Source of the DNA: Bacillota bacterium
Lineage (GTDB): Bacteria; Bacillota; Sulfobacillia; JAJZYS01; JAJYTV01
NCBI GenBank assembly: GCA_021810725.1
Contig: JAJZIE010000121.1
Coordinates: 1-7,173 of the forward strand
Reading direction: 5' to 3'
DNA length: 7,173 bases
Below the pieces are notes generated by a model. That model was not told where the DNA came from. It worked only from the letters and a program-made list of their open reading frames with translations, and did no database searches. A program made the translations under genes and the position numbers. Positions 5,425 through 7,173 of the stretch are shown in pieces. Numbering within the stretch: the stretch's first letter is position 1; every line of letters starts with the position of its first letter.

Positions 5425-6753
5425 ATGAATGCTCATTCAGTCGCGAACGCCTCCCTTGTCTGGAAGACTGCCCGCCACGAAAAAACGGGCTGGGTCTCGG
5501 CGTCGTGCGCCTTTCCCCAGACGCCGCTCGACCTCTTGCCGCAGGCGCACGCGCTCGGCATGCCGTACGTCTTCTGGCAGAGCGCCGATCGGCGGATGAG
5601 CCTGCTCGCGGTCGGTGAACTCACGCGCCTGCGGGCGGCAGGGCCTTACCGGCTGCAGGCCATCGCCGAGGCTGCCCAAAGCATCTCGGCGCCCGTGCTG
5701 CTCGGCGCCTTCTCGTTCTCCGGGAAAGGGCCGCTGACACCGCCGTTCCGGCCGTTCGCGCCGGCAGATTTCATGGTACCTCAGTTGCTCTTCGAAGAGC
5801 GCGACGGGGGCGTCTTCCTGCGCCTTCTGGGGCGGGAGGCCGCGCAGGGCCCGGCGGCCACGGATGTGCTCGAGTCCTTGCTCGCGGCGGCGCCCGTCGC
5901 TGCTCAGCCCGGCCGCCTGCGCTTTTTCGATCCTCCGGGCAGCCGAGCCGTCTGGACCGACGAGGTGCAAAGGGCCACGGCGGCCATCCGCGGCGGCAGC
6001 CTCGAAAAGGTGGTGCTGGCGCGCACGAGCCTCGCGCTCTCGACGGCGCCGATCGACGTGCCGCGGGTCGTCGCGGCCTTGTCGCGCCGCGAGAAGGACT
6101 GCAAGATCTTTGCGGTCCACCGAGCCGGCCGCACCTTCCTCGGCGCCACGCCCGAAAGCCTGGTGCGGATCGCCCGGGGCATCGCCGAGGTGCCTTGCGT
6201 CGCCGGCTCCGCGCCGCGGGGCCAAACGCCGGACGAGGACCGCCGGATCGGCGAGGGACTCCTCTCGAGCGCCAAGAACCGCTCTGAGCACGCCTTCGTC
6301 GTGCGAGCCGTCGAGTCGACGCTGCGCGGGCGGGGGATCGAGCCCGAAGTGGAAGCGCCCGCGCCAGGGCTGCTCAAGCTGCAAAGCGTCCAGCACCTCT
6401 TCACGCCGGTGCGCGCTCGCCTTCCCGAAGGCGAAAGCATCTTCACGCTCGCCGCCGCCCTGCACCCGACACCCGCCATGGGCGGCACGCCGCGCGCGCA
6501 GGCGGAGGCCTGGATCTCCGACCACGAGCCGACCCCGCGCGGCCTCTTCAGCGGCGGCGTCGGCTACTGGCGCGAGGACGGGCAAGGCGAGTTCGACGTC
6601 GCCATCCGCTGCGGACTCGTGCGCGGGCGCACGGCCACGCTCTGGGCGGGCTGCGGCATCGTGGAGGATTCGGACCCCGACGAGGAACTGCGCGAGACCG
6701 TGCTCAAGTTTCGCCCGATGCGGGCGGCTCTCGGTGAGGCGATGAGGCCATGA
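5425..6753 (+). CDS. menF: Isochorismate synthase, menaquinone biosynthesis
   Basis: 442-residue chorismate-utilising enzyme that isomerises chorismate to isochorismate, the first step of the classical menaquinone pathway. The N-terminal third (1 to about 170) is the variable region. The C-terminal chorismate-binding domain shows GGSLEKVVLAR with the general base Lys195, FLGATPES with the acid Glu244, AGSAPRG (260-266), VQHLFTPV, LHPTPAMGGTPR, RGLFSGGVGYW and the terminal GCGIVEDSDPDEEL. The pairing with menD indicates a role in menaquinone rather than siderophore synthesis, since no entB- or salicylate-type gene is adjacent. The ATG at 5425 is the only sensible start, as no other start codon follows before the conserved region. 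It lacks a well-placed ribosome site: GGTG lies only 4 nt upstream. It sits just past the predicted -10, suggesting leaderless initiation. Its end shares ATGA with the menD start. Confidence 0.95.
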   Translation: MNAHSVANASLVWKTARHEKTGWVSASCAFPQTPLDLLPQAHALGMPYVFWQSADRRMSLLAVGELTRLRAAGPYRLQAIAEAAQSISAPVLLGAFSFSGKGPLTPPFRPFAPADFMVPQLLFEERDGGVFLRLLGREAAQGPAATDVLESLLAAAPVAAQPGRLRFFDPPGSRAVWTDEVQRATAAIRGGSLEKVVLARTSLALSTAPIDVPRVVAALSRREKDCKIFAVHRAGRTFLGATPESLVRIARGIAEVPCVAGSAPRGQTPDEDRRIGEGLLSSAKNRSEHAFVVRAVESTLRGRGIEPEVEAPAPGLLKLQSVQHLFTPVRARLPEGESIFTLAAALHPTPAMGGTPRAQAEAWISDHEPTPRGLFSGGVGYWREDGQGEFDVAIRCGLVRGRTATLWAGCGIVEDSDPDEELRETVLKFRPMRAALGEAMRP

Positions 6754-7173
6754 ACCAGTATCTCCCGCTGCTGCAGCTGGTCGCGGCGATGCGCGATGCC
6801 GGACTCCGCGACGTCGTGCTGAGCCCTGGCTCGCGGTCGACGCCGCTGGCGCTTGCCTTCGCGGAGTTCCCGGAGATCAGGCGCCACGTGCTCCTCGACG
6901 AGCGCGCCGCAGCGTACTTCGGCCTCGGCATCGGCATCTCGGGCGGCATGCCCGCCGCTCTCGTCTGCACGTCCGGCACCGCGGCCGCCAACTATCTGCC
7001 CGCGGTGGTGGAGGCCCGCCACGGTCATGCGCCGCTGATCGTCCTGACGGCGGACAGGCCGCGCGAGCTGCGCGACGTCGGAGCGAACCAAACCATCGAC
7101 CAGACCAGGATCTACGGTACGAACGTCAAGTGGTTCCTCGAGCTCCCGACCGACGGCGACGATGAGGAGTTCC
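6750..7173 (+). CDS. menD: 2-succinyl-5-enolpyruvyl-6-hydroxy-3-cyclohexene-1-carboxylate synthase, 5' part only
   Basis: Thiamine-diphosphate enzyme that adds the succinyl semialdehyde unit from 2-oxoglutarate to isochorismate, the step after MenF. The first 141 residues are visible, out of roughly 550-600 for the family. They show VLSPGSRSTPLALAF with Arg29, LDERAAAYFGLGI with the ThDP-activating Glu51, CTSGTAAANYLPAVVEA, and LTADRPRELRDVGANQTIDQ, all characteristic of the N-terminal Pyr domain of MenD. The ATG at 6750 overlaps the menF stop as ATGA, so translation is probably coupled. GAGG-like bases lie just upstream. The gene runs off the right edge. The remaining men genes may follow, but none is visible. 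Confidence 0.95.
   Translation, partial: MNQYLPLLQLVAAMRDAGLRDVVLSPGSRSTPLALAFAEFPEIRRHVLLDERAAAYFGLGIGISGGMPAALVCTSGTAAANYLPAVVEARHGHAPLIVLTADRPRELRDVGANQTIDQTRIYGTNVKWFLELPTDGDDEEF

Noticed and set aside
5415..5618. Small plus-strand frame starting with ATG at 5415, overlapping menF
   Set aside because: Different frame from menF, no motif, and its ATG lies within the predicted -10 box, so it would not be transcribed from that promoter.
5437..6585. Long minus-strand open frame (382 codons) opposite menF
   Set aside because: No recognisable motif. Arg/Ala-rich composition typical of the antisense of a high-G+C gene, and menF is unambiguous.

Overview
This window is bacterial, G+C-rich and fully coding apart from one short intergenic region. 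It carries two divergent gene sets that face away from position ~5400. Menaquinone genes (menF-menD) show an organism that uses isochorismate-derived quinone. The acpS-nnr-alr core is an arrangement common in Gram-positive bacteria and some other lineages. Most minus-strand genes have strong GGAGG-type ribosome binding sites, and GTG and TTG starts are used freely. This fits a high-G+C Gram-positive-like or deep-branching monoderm-related lineage, but nothing here fixes the phylum.

Minus strand (5288 down to 1, running off the left edge): acpS (holo-ACP synthase), nnr (bifunctional NAD(P)HX epimerase/dehydratase), alr (alanine racemase), a class I glutamine-amidotransferase-like gamma-glutamyl hydrolase (peptidase C26/PuuD type), a zinc-type asparaginase II (Rhizobium etli AnsA type), and dppA (M55 D-aminopeptidase, 3' end outside the window). 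Junctions are 4-nt overlap, 8-nt overlap, 36-nt gap, 11-nt overlap and 33-nt gap, and no terminator is visible between the genes, so this reads as one six-gene operon. Alr makes D-alanine. DppA-family enzymes cleave D-Ala-containing peptides, and the C26 enzyme and asparaginase hydrolyse gamma-glutamyl or amide bonds. The set therefore suggests wall-peptide or D-amino-acid turnover attached to a housekeeping core.

Plus strand (5425 to the right edge): menF (isochorismate synthase) and menD (5' part only), coupled by an ATGA overlap.

The 136-nt intergenic region 5289-5424 is the most interesting part. A good sigma-70-like promoter can be read on each strand, each with a 17-bp spacer, over almost exactly the same 30 bp. 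The -10 of one overlaps the -35 of the other, and an inverted repeat TGTAA-N4-TTACA lies across the shared end. The menF start codon lies only 8 nt beyond its -10 box, which predicts a leaderless or nearly leaderless menF mRNA. No RNA genes, CRISPR arrays, insertion sequences or phage genes were seen.
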